Shown here one piece after another: positions 26,427-34,529 of a DNA stretch of 64,000 nt. The notes beneath the pieces were generated by a model that did not search any database, was not told the DNA's origin, and was given only the letters and a program-made list of their open reading frames with translations. The first letter of the stretch is position 1; the number at the start of each line of letters is the position of its first letter. The position numbers were made by a program, and so were the translations under genes. This DNA is from Chitinophaga niabensis. GTDB taxonomy: Bacteria > Bacteroidota > Bacteroidia > Chitinophagales > Chitinophagaceae. Location of the stretch: the NCBI GenBank assembly GCA_017849435.1, contig JAFIGY010000004.1, forward strand, positions 1 through 64,000. Direction: 5' to 3'.

Positions 26427-28868
26427 TTATCGAACGGTTCTGATAATATCTGCAAATATGCCGGAAGCGGTCACATCCGCGCCTGCACCGGCTCCTTTTA
26501 CGATAAGAGGCTGCTCCGCATAGCGGCTGGTGGTGAACAGCACGATGTTGTCCTTGCCTTCCAGCTGGTAGAAGGGATGTTGCGGATGCACGGATTGCAG
26601 GCCCACGGAGGCTTGTCCGTTATGATAACGCGCCACGAACTTCAGTCGCTCCCCTTTGTCTGCCGCCGATTGCAGCAGGTGCCGGAAATGTGCGGCGTGT
26701 ACATCCAGTTGTTCATAGAATGTCTGCACATCTTTCGCATGTAAGCATTCATCCGGCAGGAAGGAATGATTACGGATGTCTTCCATTTCCAATACTGCGC
26801 CGCTTTCCCGCGCGAGGATGAGAATCTTACGCATCACATCTTTACCGCTGAGGTCGATGCGCGGATCGGGTTCCGTGTACCCTTCATTCTGTGCCGCTTT
26901 CACCACTTCACGGAAGCTCGCGCCATTCACGAAGTGATTGAAGATGAAGTTCAGGCTGCCACTGAGCACAGCCTCAATGGTTTGTACCCTGTCGCCGCTG
27001 CGTATAAGGTCATTCAACGTATTGATGACCGGTAAACCGGCGCCCACATTGGTTTCGAAGAGGAAAGACGCATTGAACTTCCGGGCGAGGTCTTTCAGTT
27101 GTTTATAGTTGGCATATGCGGATGAACAGGCGATCTTGTTACAGGTCACTACGGAAATGCCGTGTTGCAGAAAGGTACTGTACAGGTCTGCTACCTCATC
27201 GCTGGCGGTATTATCTACAAACACGCTGTTGCGGAGGTTCATGGACCGGATATGTTGTGCAAAATCAGCCAGATGCATATCCTGGCCGGCCTGTAGCTCT
27301 TCTTTCCAGTGCTGTAATGAAATACCGCTATCGGAGAAGCGCATCCTGCGGCTGTTGGCCAATGCCATCACCCGTACCTGCAAACCCAGCTCCTGCCGCA
27401 GGTATTCCTGTTGCAGCTGCAGTTGTTCCAGCAGTTTGCTGCCTACATTTCCAGTGCCGGCGATGAAAACGTTCACCTGCCGCGATTCCGATTCAAAGAA
27501 GGCTTCATGGATCACATTGAGGGCCTTTCTCACATCGTTCCTGTTGATCACTGCGGAAATATTCTTTTCGGTGGAACCCTGTGCAATGGCCCGAACGTTG
27601 ATCGCATTGCGGCCCAGTGCTCCGAACAGTTTACCGCTCATGCCATGATGGTTCTTCATGTTGTCGCCCACCACCGCCACGATGCAGAGGTCTTTTTCCA
27701 CGTTCAGCGGCTCGATGCGTTTGTCGTGGATCTCCTGTGCGAACTCGCTGTCTACTGCCGCTTTGGCCTTCAGCATGTCGTTTTCGTGTATGCCTACCGT
27801 GATGGAGTGCTCCGAAGAGCTTTGCGTGATGAGGATCACGTTCACTTTTTCCTGTAACAACGCATCGAACAATCTTTTGGAAAACCCGGGAATGCCCACC
27901 ATGCCGCTGCCTTCCAGCGTCAGGAGCGCTATCTGGCGAATACCGGAGATGCCGGTGACCGGGAAGGGTTTTTCGCCGTTGTCCTGTATCAGTGTGCCGT
28001 AATCATCCGGTGCAAAGGTGTTCCTGATCCGGATGGGGATGCGGCGGTTCATAACCGGCTGGATGGTAGGCGGATAGATGACCTTGGCGCCGAAATGGGA
28101 CAATTCCATGGCCTCTTCGTAAGAGATATGCGGAATGGCGATGGCCTGTGGTACGAGGCGCGGATCCGCCGTCATCATACCGCTTACGTCCGTCCATATT
28201 TCGAGTACGCTGGCGTCCATGGCGGCGGCTACGATGGCTGCGGTATAGTCCGAGCCACCCCTGCCGAGCGTAGTGGTTTCCCTTTCACCGGTAGCGGCGA
28301 TGAAGCCGGGCAGTATGGTGTATTCTGAGGAGGGATGCTGGAAATAGCCGGTGATCTGGTAGTCTGTTGCTTCAAAGTTCACAAGGGCATGCCCGAATTG
28401 TGCGTCTGTAACGATCAGTTCCCGGCTGTCTTTCCATGTGGTTTTTAAACCGGTGTGTTTGAGTTTTTCCGCTATCAGCCAGGAGGAGAGGAGTTCACCG
28501 AAGCTCATGATCTTGTCAAGGGATCTCCTGCTCAATTCGCCTACCTGGAAGATGCCGTCGCATAAGGATTCCAGCTGGTTCAGCTGCTTTTTCACCTGGC
28601 TCAGCAATCCGCTTTGCGCGGTGATGGGGAAGAGTGCCCGGATGGTATCCAGATGCCTGGCTTCGATCTCCTGCAATATGTTCTTGTATTGTTCCTGCGC
28701 CTGGCCCGCCAGTTGTCCGCTTTGTATGAGTTTGTCCGTAATGCCGCTCATCGCTGAAACCACGATCACCATATGTCCCTTTCGCGGGTATTTTGCGATA
28801 ATGCCGCAAACCTGTTCTATGGCCTGGGGGCTGCCAACAGAGGTTCCGCCGAATTTTAAAACTTGCAT
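26427..28868 (-). CDS. thrA: Bifunctional aspartate kinase / homoserine dehydrogenase I
   Basis: 813 residues, as in other ThrA proteins. The N-terminal aspartokinase (1-290) starts with MQVLKFGGTSVGSPQ and contains TLGRGGSDYTAA. Two ACT regulatory domains follow (about 310-455; the first holds ISGIRQIALLTLEGSGMVG, the second CIVAVVGDNMKN). The homoserine dehydrogenase starts near 465 with the NAD-binding FIAGTGNVGSKLL and has VLSGSLNFIFN and PDPRIDLSGKDVMRK. Threonine feedback through the ACT domains is known for the family. A Thr/Ile-rich leader peptide upstream points to additional attenuation-type control. Confidence 0.97.
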   Translation of the reverse strand: MQVLKFGGTSVGSPQAIEQVCGIIAKYPRKGHMVIVVSAMSGITDKLIQSGQLAGQAQEQYKNILQEIEARHLDTIRALFPITAQSGLLSQVKKQLNQLESLCDGIFQVGELSRRSLDKIMSFGELLSSWLIAEKLKHTGLKTTWKDSRELIVTDAQFGHALVNFEATDYQITGYFQHPSSEYTILPGFIAATGERETTTLGRGGSDYTAAIVAAAMDASVLEIWTDVSGMMTADPRLVPQAIAIPHISYEEAMELSHFGAKVIYPPTIQPVMNRRIPIRIRNTFAPDDYGTLIQDNGEKPFPVTGISGIRQIALLTLEGSGMVGIPGFSKRLFDALLQEKVNVILITQSSSEHSITVGIHENDMLKAKAAVDSEFAQEIHDKRIEPLNVEKDLCIVAVVGDNMKNHHGMSGKLFGALGRNAINVRAIAQGSTEKNISAVINRNDVRKALNVIHEAFFESESRQVNVFIAGTGNVGSKLLEQLQLQQEYLRQELGLQVRVMALANSRRMRFSDSGISLQHWKEELQAGQDMHLADFAQHIRSMNLRNSVFVDNTASDEVADLYSTFLQHGISVVTCNKIACSSAYANYKQLKDLARKFNASFLFETNVGAGLPVINTLNDLIRSGDRVQTIEAVLSGSLNFIFNHFVNGASFREVVKAAQNEGYTEPDPRIDLSGKDVMRKILILARESGAVLEMEDIRNHSFLPDECLHAKDVQTFYEQLDVHAAHFRHLLQSAADKGERLKFVARYHNGQASVGLQSVHPQHPFYQLEGKDNIVLFTTSRYAEQPLIVKGAGAGADVTASGIFADIIRTVR

Positions 28869-28953
28869 GAGAATAAATATTAATAATAGGATGTGGACGC
28901 GTTTTGGTCCCGGTAAGTACCAGCTTGCTGGTCAATGTTGACGATATGTGAAT

Positions 28954-29049
28954 TTAACCCCGGGATGGGGTCGTGGTAGTAATAATAGTGCCGCGCACTC
29001 CGGAGGAGAGAGGAGCTATACGGATAATATGTGAGATGGATAAATACAC
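28954..29049 (-). CDS. thrL: Threonine/isoleucine-rich leader peptide of the thr operon
   Basis: On the minus strand a frame ends with the codons for RGTIITTTTPSRG and a TAA stop 85 bases before the thrA ATG. Four consecutive Thr codons, with Thr-Ile-Ile just before them, are what a thr attenuator leader needs (E. coli ThrL is likewise made of Thr and Ile runs). Two GTG starts are possible: 28998 (14 residues) or 29049 (31 residues, adding the Ile-rich SISHIIRIA). The latter is 18 bases after the predicted transcription start. The stop region can fold as ACCCC-ATCCC-GGGGT, and its TCCCGG can instead pair with CCGGGA nearer thrA (28908-28913). No T run follows, so the exact mechanism is open. 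Confidence 0.7.
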   Translation of the reverse strand: MYLSISHIIRIAPLSSGVRGTIITTTTPSRG

Positions 29050-29073
29050 TATTATTTTATGACTTTGAGATTA

Positions 29074-29105
29074 CAAAGATGGTGATTTTAGAATTAAAAT
29101 ACAAA
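29074..29105 (-). promoter_or_regulatory. Putative thr operon promoter
   Basis: On the minus strand TTTG (29102-29105), exactly 20 bases, then CATCTTTG (29074-29081), one mismatch from TAnnTTTG. The predicted start near 29067 places the leader peptide at the beginning of the transcript. Confidence 0.55.
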
Positions 29106-29212
29106 CAGGATTGTCAAAATTTAGAAAATATCTAAAAAACGGCCGGGGCATATGGGTGTAAAAACTTTTCGTTTTTAGAAAAATAGCCGTAATTTTAACG
29201 GATTATATTGCT

Positions 29213-29296
29213 ATGCACGATCTGCTGAAATATAAGAACCAGCTCAACTACTGCTTTCTTATGGCTGCCCTGGCCATGGATTCGACGCTGCTGTAA
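29213..29296 (+). CDS. Possible 27-residue peptide upstream of hmgA
   Basis: An ATG frame encoding MHDLLKYKNQLNYCFLMAAL and seven more residues (27 in all), ending in TAA. It contains two Tyr and one Phe in a short stretch and lies before the tyrosine catabolic genes. This could be chance, a leader peptide or a remnant. A strong -7 element lies downstream of it, so it might not be on the hmgA transcript. Confidence 0.25.
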   Translation: MHDLLKYKNQLNYCFLMAALAMDSTLL

Positions 29297-29331
29297 CCCG
29301 CCCTTTCCTGCAGCCTGCCCGGCTTTATTCG

Positions 29332-29339
29332 TAATTTTG
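29332..29339 (+). promoter_or_regulatory. Putative -7 element of the hmgA operon
   Basis: TAATTTTG, a perfect TAnnTTTG, giving a 5' leader of about 60 bases before the hmgA ATG at 29408. The -33 region is weak (TTTC at 29303-29306). Confidence 0.5.
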
Positions 29340-29407
29340 TAACTGGATGTTAGCAGGATGCCTGCCCGTACACGGCAGTCTATTATCGTATTTCAATAAA
29401 CCCTTTT

Positions 29408-30565
29408 ATGCCACATTATCACACACTTGGCCAGATCCCGCATAAACGGCATACACAGTTCCGCAAGCCGGATGGTCAGCTTTATTCCGAACAATTGTTT
29501 TCCACGGAAGGTTTTTCTTCGCATTATTCCCTGTTGTATCACTGTCATCCACCTACAGAGATCGTGAAGGTGGACGATCCGTATAGCGTGGCGCCGCAGG
29601 TGGCGGAGGAAAAGATGCTGAAGCATCGCAGCTTCCAGGGGTTCAATGCTCAGCCGGAAAATGATTATCTGAAAAGCCGCAAGCCGGTGCTGGTGAACAG
29701 CGATTGCCATATTTCACTGGCAGCGCCGCAACAGAGCCTGAAAGATTATTTTTACAAGAATGCCGATGCGGACGAGCTGTTGTTTGTGCATGAGGGCTCC
29801 GGCGTATTGCGCACACAATATGGGCGTATCGAATTCGGTTATGGCGATTATCTCGTGATCCCGCGCGGTACCATTTACCAGCTGGAATTCTCCAACGCAC
29901 AGAACCGCCTGTTCATCGTGGAATCCTTCAGTCCCATCCGCTTCCCCAAACGCTATCTCAGCCATTATGGCCAGTTGATGGAGAATGCGCCTTTCTGTGA
30001 GCGGGATATCCGCCAGCCGCAACAGCTCGAAACCATTGATCAGGCGGGGGATTTTATCATACTCATCAAGAAAAAAGGCGTGATGTACCCGATCCATTAC
30101 GGTCATCATCCTTTTGATGTCATTGGATGGGATGGATGCGAATATCCTTTTGCGTTTTCCATTCACGATTTTGAACCGATCACCGGGCGCGTACATCAGC
30201 CCCCGCCGGTGCATCAGACTTTCGAAGGCCACAACTTCGTGGTATGTTCCTTCTGCCCGCGTTTGTTCGATTATCACCCGCTGGCCGTACCGGCGCCTTA
30301 CAATCACAGCAATATCGACAGCGATGAGGTATTGTATTATGTGGACGGGGATTTCATGAGCCGCAAGCATGTAACGCGGGGAATGATCACCCTGCATCCG
30401 GGCGGTATTCCGCATGGTCCGCATCCCGGTGCGGTAGAGAAGAGTCTCGGGGCTAAGGAAACGAAAGAGCTTGCCGTGATGGTGGATACTTTCCATCCCC
30501 TGCAGATCACCCGGGATGCACTGGAAATTGAGGACAGGAACTATGTGATGAGCTGGGCGGAATAA
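29408..30565 (+). CDS. hmgA: Homogentisate 1,2-dioxygenase
   Basis: 385 residues. This non-haem iron enzyme opens the homogentisate ring to maleylacetoacetate in tyrosine/phenylalanine breakdown. It is a cupin-fold protein with EGSGVLRTQYGRIEFGYGDY, IPRGTIYQLEF and, at the C-terminal iron site, MITLHPGGIPHGPHPGAVEKS. The length is somewhat below the 430-450 of proteobacterial and eukaryotic HGD but is usual for Bacteroidota members. It is the first of three same-strand genes including hpd, which makes the homogentisate, so the assignment is firm. Confidence 0.93.
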   Translation: MPHYHTLGQIPHKRHTQFRKPDGQLYSEQLFSTEGFSSHYSLLYHCHPPTEIVKVDDPYSVAPQVAEEKMLKHRSFQGFNAQPENDYLKSRKPVLVNSDCHISLAAPQQSLKDYFYKNADADELLFVHEGSGVLRTQYGRIEFGYGDYLVIPRGTIYQLEFSNAQNRLFIVESFSPIRFPKRYLSHYGQLMENAPFCERDIRQPQQLETIDQAGDFIILIKKKGVMYPIHYGHHPFDVIGWDGCEYPFAFSIHDFEPITGRVHQPPPVHQTFEGHNFVVCSFCPRLFDYHPLAVPAPYNHSNIDSDEVLYYVDGDFMSRKHVTRGMITLHPGGIPHGPHPGAVEKSLGAKETKELAVMVDTFHPLQITRDALEIEDRNYVMSWAE

Positions 30566-30590
30566 CATTATAAAAGAAAAAATAAAAAGC

Positions 30591-31583
30591 ATGGAATACA
30601 GACAACTTGGACAAAGCGATTTGAAAGTATCGGCGATCACTTTTGGCGCCTGGGCCATCGGAGGATGGATGTGGGGCGGAGCGGAACGGAAGGACGCCAA
30701 AGAAGCGATCAGGACTTCTATTGATCAGGGCGTAACATCGATCGATACAGCGCCTATTTACGGACAGGGCACCAGCGAGGAGATCGTGGGAGAAGCACTG
30801 GAAGGTGTTTCGCGGGACAAAGTACAGATACTGACCAAATTCGGGCTCACCTGGGAAGGATCGAAAGGTCAGTTCTATTTTTCGAGCAAGGATAACAGCG
30901 GTAAGGACATCAACATTCATAAATATGCCGGAAAAGAGAACATCATCCGGGAGTGTGAGGACAGCCTTCGTCGTCTCCGCACGGATTACATCGATCTTTA
31001 CCAGATCCACTGGGCAGATGAAACCACCCCGATAGAGGAAAGCTTCGAAGCGGTATTGCGTCTTAAAGAACAGGGAAAGATCCGTGAAGCCGGTGTTTGC
31101 AACTATGACAAGGGGCAGATGCAACGTGCGGAAAACGTATTGCCAATGGCTTCCAACCAGGTGCCTTTCAGTATGGTGGAGCGCAATATCGAAAAAGAAC
31201 TGACGCCCTACTGCATAGAACACCGCAAGGGCATCCTCGCTTACAGCCCCCTGCAACGCGGCATCCTTACCGGGAAGATCAAACCGGATCATAAGTTTGA
31301 AGATGGCGACCATCGCCCCGGTACCAAATTCTACCAGCCGGACAATATCGCAAGGATCAATGCATTTCTCGGCCTGATCAAACCGCTGGCGGAAAGTAAG
31401 AATGCCACGCTTGCGCAGCTGGTGCTCCGCTGGACCATTGAAAGGCCCGGTGTTACCGTCGCGCTGGCCGGTGCCCGCAACGCAGATCAGGCTATCCAGA
31501 ACGCAAAGGCCATTGATGTGAAACTCGCTCCGGAAGAGATCGACTTTATCAATAAACATTTGTACGCAGTTAGCTTAATATAA
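30591..31583 (+). CDS. Aldo/keto reductase
   Basis: 330 residues, a complete AKR barrel of the AKR11/YghZ-like group. The catalytic tetrad is visible: Asp and Tyr in TSIDTAPIYGQGTSEE, Lys in VQILTKFGL and His in YQIHWADETT. The C-terminal NADPH-binding VALAGARNADQAIQNAKA is present. It sits between hmgA (25-base gap) and hpd (34-base gap), an uncommon place, so it may reduce an aromatic or keto-acid intermediate of tyrosine metabolism. That role is inference; a general sugar or aldehyde reductase is equally possible. Confidence 0.9.
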   Translation: MEYRQLGQSDLKVSAITFGAWAIGGWMWGGAERKDAKEAIRTSIDQGVTSIDTAPIYGQGTSEEIVGEALEGVSRDKVQILTKFGLTWEGSKGQFYFSSKDNSGKDINIHKYAGKENIIRECEDSLRRLRTDYIDLYQIHWADETTPIEESFEAVLRLKEQGKIREAGVCNYDKGQMQRAENVLPMASNQVPFSMVERNIEKELTPYCIEHRKGILAYSPLQRGILTGKIKPDHKFEDGDHRPGTKFYQPDNIARINAFLGLIKPLAESKNATLAQLVLRWTIERPGVTVALAGARNADQAIQNAKAIDVKLAPEEIDFINKHLYAVSLI

Positions 31584-31617
31584 ACCAAACCATCAACACC
31601 AAAACAATCTTTTAATT

Positions 31618-32748
31618 ATGAAACCTGCTGCAGTCATTCCCCAGCCAACGGAAAGCGAACAGGACTTCCTGCCGCTCAACGGCACTGATTATGTAGAGTT
31701 TTATGTAGGCAATGCCAAACAGGCAGCGCACTTTTACAAAACAGCCTTCGGTTTTCAATCGCTTGCTTATGCCGGCCCCGAAACCGGTGTGAAAGACCGT
31801 GTATCGTATGTGCTGGTACAGAACAAGCTCCGGTTTGTGCTTACCACGCCGCTTCGCTCCGGTAATGAGATATCCAGGCATATCGATAAGCATGGAGACG
31901 GCGTAAAGGTACTGGCCATCTGGGTGGATGATGCCCGTTCCGCTTTTGAGGAGACCGTAAAACGTGGCGCAAGGCCCTTTATGGAACCGACCGTAGAGAA
32001 GGATGAATTTGGAGAAGTTGTGCGGAGCGGCATTCATACCTACGGAGACACGGTGCATATTTTCGTAGAGCGGAGCCATTATAGTGGTCCTTTCCTCCCT
32101 GGGTACCGATCCTGGAAGAACGCCTACAACCCGGCTGACACAGGATTGCAATACGTAGATCATTGCGTGGGCAATGTGGGTTGGAATGAAATGAACCTCT
32201 GGGTGGATTTTTACGGCAAAACCATGGGATTTCACAATCTTGTTTCCTTTGACGACAAAGATATTTCCACCGAATATTCCGCGTTGATGAGCAAGGTTAT
32301 GAGCAATGGTAACGGCCGCATCAAGTTCCCGATCAATGAGCCGGCGGAAGGAAAAAAGAAATCCCAGATCGAGGAGTACCTGGATTTTTATGGAAGTCCG
32401 GGTGTACAACACGTTGCCATCGCCACCAATGATATCGTGCATACGGTGAGCGAGCTGCAACAGCGCGGCATCGAGTTCCTGAGTGTGCCGGGCACGTATT
32501 ATGAAGACCTGCTGGACAGGGTCGGGAAGATCGATGAGGATATAAAGCCGCTGAAAGAGCTGGGAATATTAGTAGACCGGGATGAGGAAGGATACTTATT
32601 GCAGATCTTCACCAAACCGCTCCAGGACAGGCCCACCGTGTTTTTTGAGATCATTCAGCGGAAGGGGGCAAAATCCTTCGGGAAAGGCAACTTTAAAGCA
32701 CTTTTTGAATCCATAGAAAGAGAACAGGCCCTGAGAGGTAACCTGTAA
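31618..32748 (+). CDS. hpd: 4-hydroxyphenylpyruvate dioxygenase
   Basis: 376 residues with two VOC-type halves. It converts 4-hydroxyphenylpyruvate to homogentisate. Iron ligands are visible in LQYVDHCVGNV (His), GVQHVAIATND (His) and FFEIIQRKG (Glu), with the C-terminal helix region GYLLQIFTKPLQDRP typical of the family. It is the third gene of the tyrosine catabolic series, ending at a perfect terminator. The later fumarylacetoacetase step is not in the window. Confidence 0.96.
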   Translation: MKPAAVIPQPTESEQDFLPLNGTDYVEFYVGNAKQAAHFYKTAFGFQSLAYAGPETGVKDRVSYVLVQNKLRFVLTTPLRSGNEISRHIDKHGDGVKVLAIWVDDARSAFEETVKRGARPFMEPTVEKDEFGEVVRSGIHTYGDTVHIFVERSHYSGPFLPGYRSWKNAYNPADTGLQYVDHCVGNVGWNEMNLWVDFYGKTMGFHNLVSFDDKDISTEYSALMSKVMSNGNGRIKFPINEPAEGKKKSQIEEYLDFYGSPGVQHVAIATNDIVHTVSELQQRGIEFLSVPGTYYEDLLDRVGKIDEDIKPLKELGILVDRDEEGYLLQIFTKPLQDRPTVFFEIIQRKGAKSFGKGNFKALFESIEREQALRGNL

Positions 32749-32794
32749 AAGACTACAGCGATAGCTGAGGATTACAACAGATATCAACTTCGGC

Positions 32795-32826
32795 AGCCAC
32801 CTTCAATTTTGAAGGTGGCTTTTTTG
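32795..32826 (+). terminator. Intrinsic terminator of the hmgA-hpd operon
   Basis: A perfect 10-bp stem agccaccttc/gaaggtggct, loop aatttt, followed by a T run. Confidence 0.92.
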
Positions 32827-32829
32827 TGA

Positions 32830-33222
32830 GCTGTACGCCGCAATGCTGAACGTTTTCCGGAAGATTTCATGTTCCAAACCCGCGAGGATGAAGTAGATCA
32901 GCTGGTATCACAAAATGTGATACCAGACAAAAAGCAGATTGGTGGCTCATTTCCGTTCGCTTTTACGGAAGCCGGTGTTGCCATGTTGTCCAGTGTACTG
33001 AAAAGCCAGCGGGCGATAGACATCAACATTAATATCATGAGAACCTTTGTGGCATTGATAAAGATGGCTATCAACCATGAAGAACTGATGCATGAGTTGA
33101 GCGTCATGCGTCAAAAGTATGATACACAGTTTGATGAAATGTTTCATGCTCTTGAGCAACTGGTAAGGGTTCCGGAGGTTCCCCGTACTATGATCGGATT
33201 CCGGAAGCCTGATCCAGCTTGA
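32830..33222 (+). pseudogene. N-terminally truncated ORF6N-domain protein
   Basis: The open frame starts just after the hpd terminator. Its first codons already read as the middle of an ORF6N DNA-binding domain (AVRRNAERFPEDFMFQ), followed by LVSQNVIPDKKQIGGSFPFAFTEAGVAMLSSVL and the C-terminal helices. The usual first 40-50 residues (the start with a helix-turn-helix-like segment and ELY motif) are missing; the first ATG at 32869 lies inside the domain. ORF6N proteins are phage- or plasmid-associated putative antirepressors. This copy is best read as a remnant; a 117-residue product from 32869 cannot be excluded. It carries an internal palindrome and is followed by a larger related one. Confidence 0.75.
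32902..32926. repeat. Palindrome inside the ORF6N remnant
   Basis: Inverted repeat with 11-base arms CTGGTATCACA/TGTGATACCAG and a 3-base centre AAA. The same arms occur in the palindrome after the gene. Confidence 0.9.
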
Positions 33223-33261
33223 GTTTGATCTGGTATCACAATTTGTGATACCAGATCAAAC
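33223..33261. repeat. 39-bp perfect palindrome after the ORF6N stop codon
   Basis: Two 19-base arms around a single T at 33242, with core CTGGTATCACAA/TTGTGATACCAG. It starts at the base after the TGA stop. It could form a strong hairpin, but no T run follows on either strand, so it may be a protein-binding site or repeat unit rather than an ordinary terminator. Confidence 0.9.
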
Positions 33262-33337
33262 CCTTTACCCTAAAGGATTTGATTGTTCGAAAAACATTTT
33301 TTTCCTTATTTATCAAGGGATTACTCACTAAAAATCT

Positions 33338-33345
33338 TAAATTTG
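33338..33345 (+). promoter_or_regulatory. Putative -7 element TAAATTTG
   Basis: A perfect TAnnTTTG 12 bases before the ATG of the small membrane protein gene at 33358. No good -33 element is visible. Confidence 0.4.
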
Positions 33346-33357
33346 ACGTTTATATTT

Positions 33358-33549
33358 ATGGACCTGAGAATACTATTTGGTTGCTTATTTATACTGGCCG
33401 GGCTCTTTCAGCTGCTGACCGCATATCTCATATTTGCGGGACAACGGCACTACGTGCTCCGCTTTGCCAACAGAAAGGTGGGTTCAATAATATATGTTAT
33501 TTTTGCATTTGTATTATTCTACCTGGCTTATTATTTCCTGGTAAAATAG
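33358..33549 (+). CDS. Small membrane protein with two TM helices
   Basis: 63 residues from the ATG at 33358 (MDLRILFGCLFILAGLFQLL). It has two hydrophobic helices, about 4-26 and 42-61, separated by a short basic loop (AGQRHYVLRFANRKVG). An earlier in-frame ATG would add polar residues without family support and would start before the promoter-like element. I do not recognise the family. It lies 16 bases before the L,D-transpeptidase gene on the same strand, so co-expression is likely. Confidence 0.65.
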   Translation: MDLRILFGCLFILAGLFQLLTAYLIFAGQRHYVLRFANRKVGSIIYVIFAFVLFYLAYYFLVK

Positions 33550-33565
33550 TGGAAAGCTACAATCT

Positions 33566-34372
33566 ATGAAGCGTATCATAATTGGTGTTTTATTATTGAT
33601 GGGAGCGATGCAGGGAGCGCAGGCACAACAGTCCTTCCTGGAAAACCAGAAACTGTTCCCAAGAGTGGGAGAGGCTTTCCGGGAGAAGGAAGAGCTGATC
33701 AAAAAGGAGTTCGCCAAAAAAGGGATTGCCTATCCCGCTAAACAGATATATATCCGGTCTTTTAAACTGGACAGCGAGCTGGAGATCTGGGTGAGGAATA
33801 ACGTTTCCGATTCCTTCCGCCTCCTGAAAACCTACCGCGTTTGCTCGCTCTCCGGCAGGATGGGACCCAAGCGTAAGGAAGGCGACCGCCAGGTGCCGGA
33901 AGGATTCTATTACATCAATGACTTCAACCCGAACAGCAGCTTCCACCTTTCCCTCGGGATCAATTATCCGAACTATTCCGATAAGATACTCAGCGATCAG
34001 AAGAAACCCGGCGGCGATATCTACATCCATGGCAGCTGTCTTACCATAGGATGCATCCCGCTGACGGACGATTTCATCGAGGAAGTATACATCATGGCGG
34101 TGAATGCCAAGAACAACGGTCAGGACTTTATTCCCGTTCACGTATTCCCCGTCCGTTTCGGCAATTCCCGTTCAATGGATTACCTCGGCAACGTTTCCCT
34201 TACAGACAATGAATCCCAGAAATTCTGGGTCAACCTGAAATCAGCTTACGATTATTTTGAAAAATATCATAAGCTGCCGGTTGTTTTGATCAACAACCAG
34301 GGGAAATATGTTTACAATACTACATTGCCGGCCCAGCCGATCGCGCACACAAAAACAGCTTCAGGGAACTAA
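33566..34372 (+). CDS. YafK-like L,D-transpeptidase family protein
   Basis: 268 residues with a signal peptide (MKRIIIGVLLLMGAMQGAQA). The YkuD/L,D-transpeptidase core has the motif IYIHGSCLTIGCIPL, with His155 and the catalytic Cys163; this HG..GC form matches the YafK (DpaA) subgroup rather than the classical SHGC. YafK-type enzymes remove or attach proteins at the diaminopimelate of peptidoglycan, so a periplasmic cell-wall role is expected. The activity direction is unknown. It is followed by a strong terminator. Confidence 0.88.
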   Translation: MKRIIIGVLLLMGAMQGAQAQQSFLENQKLFPRVGEAFREKEELIKKEFAKKGIAYPAKQIYIRSFKLDSELEIWVRNNVSDSFRLLKTYRVCSLSGRMGPKRKEGDRQVPEGFYYINDFNPNSSFHLSLGINYPNYSDKILSDQKKPGGDIYIHGSCLTIGCIPLTDDFIEEVYIMAVNAKNNGQDFIPVHVFPVRFGNSRSMDYLGNVSLTDNESQKFWVNLKSAYDYFEKYHKLPVVLINNQGKYVYNTTLPAQPIAHTKTASGN

Positions 34373-34397
34373 ACATTCCTGCATATCATTACATAAA

Positions 34398-34431
34398 GAA
34401 GAGACGCAGCTGTTGCGTCTCTTCGTGTTTT
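34398..34431 (+). terminator. Intrinsic terminator after the L,D-transpeptidase gene
   Basis: A perfect 11-bp stem gaagagacgca/tgcgtctcttc, 5-base loop, followed by GTGTTTTT. Confidence 0.88.
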
Positions 34432-34529
34432 TGGTCAGTATCGTGTCAATTTTACACATTCATCCAAATTATTTTGGATTCTCGATTTTTTTTCGAAACT
34501 TACCGGAAAGGTCAAATCAATTTACTAAT

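Larger units (their letters stand above)
28869..29407. other. Divergent regulatory region between thrA and hmgA
   Basis: 540 bases without a long gene. The thrA side (28869-29105) holds a leader peptide and its promoter on the minus strand. The hmgA side holds a 27-codon plus-strand frame (29213-29296) and a TAATTTTG element (29332-29339). In between, 29106-29212 is AT-rich with nothing else I can support. Confidence 0.6.

Noticed and set aside
28869-28953. Standard rho-independent attenuator before thrA
   Set aside because: Hairpins such as ACCAG/CTGGT exist but no T run follows them, so a classical terminator is not supported.
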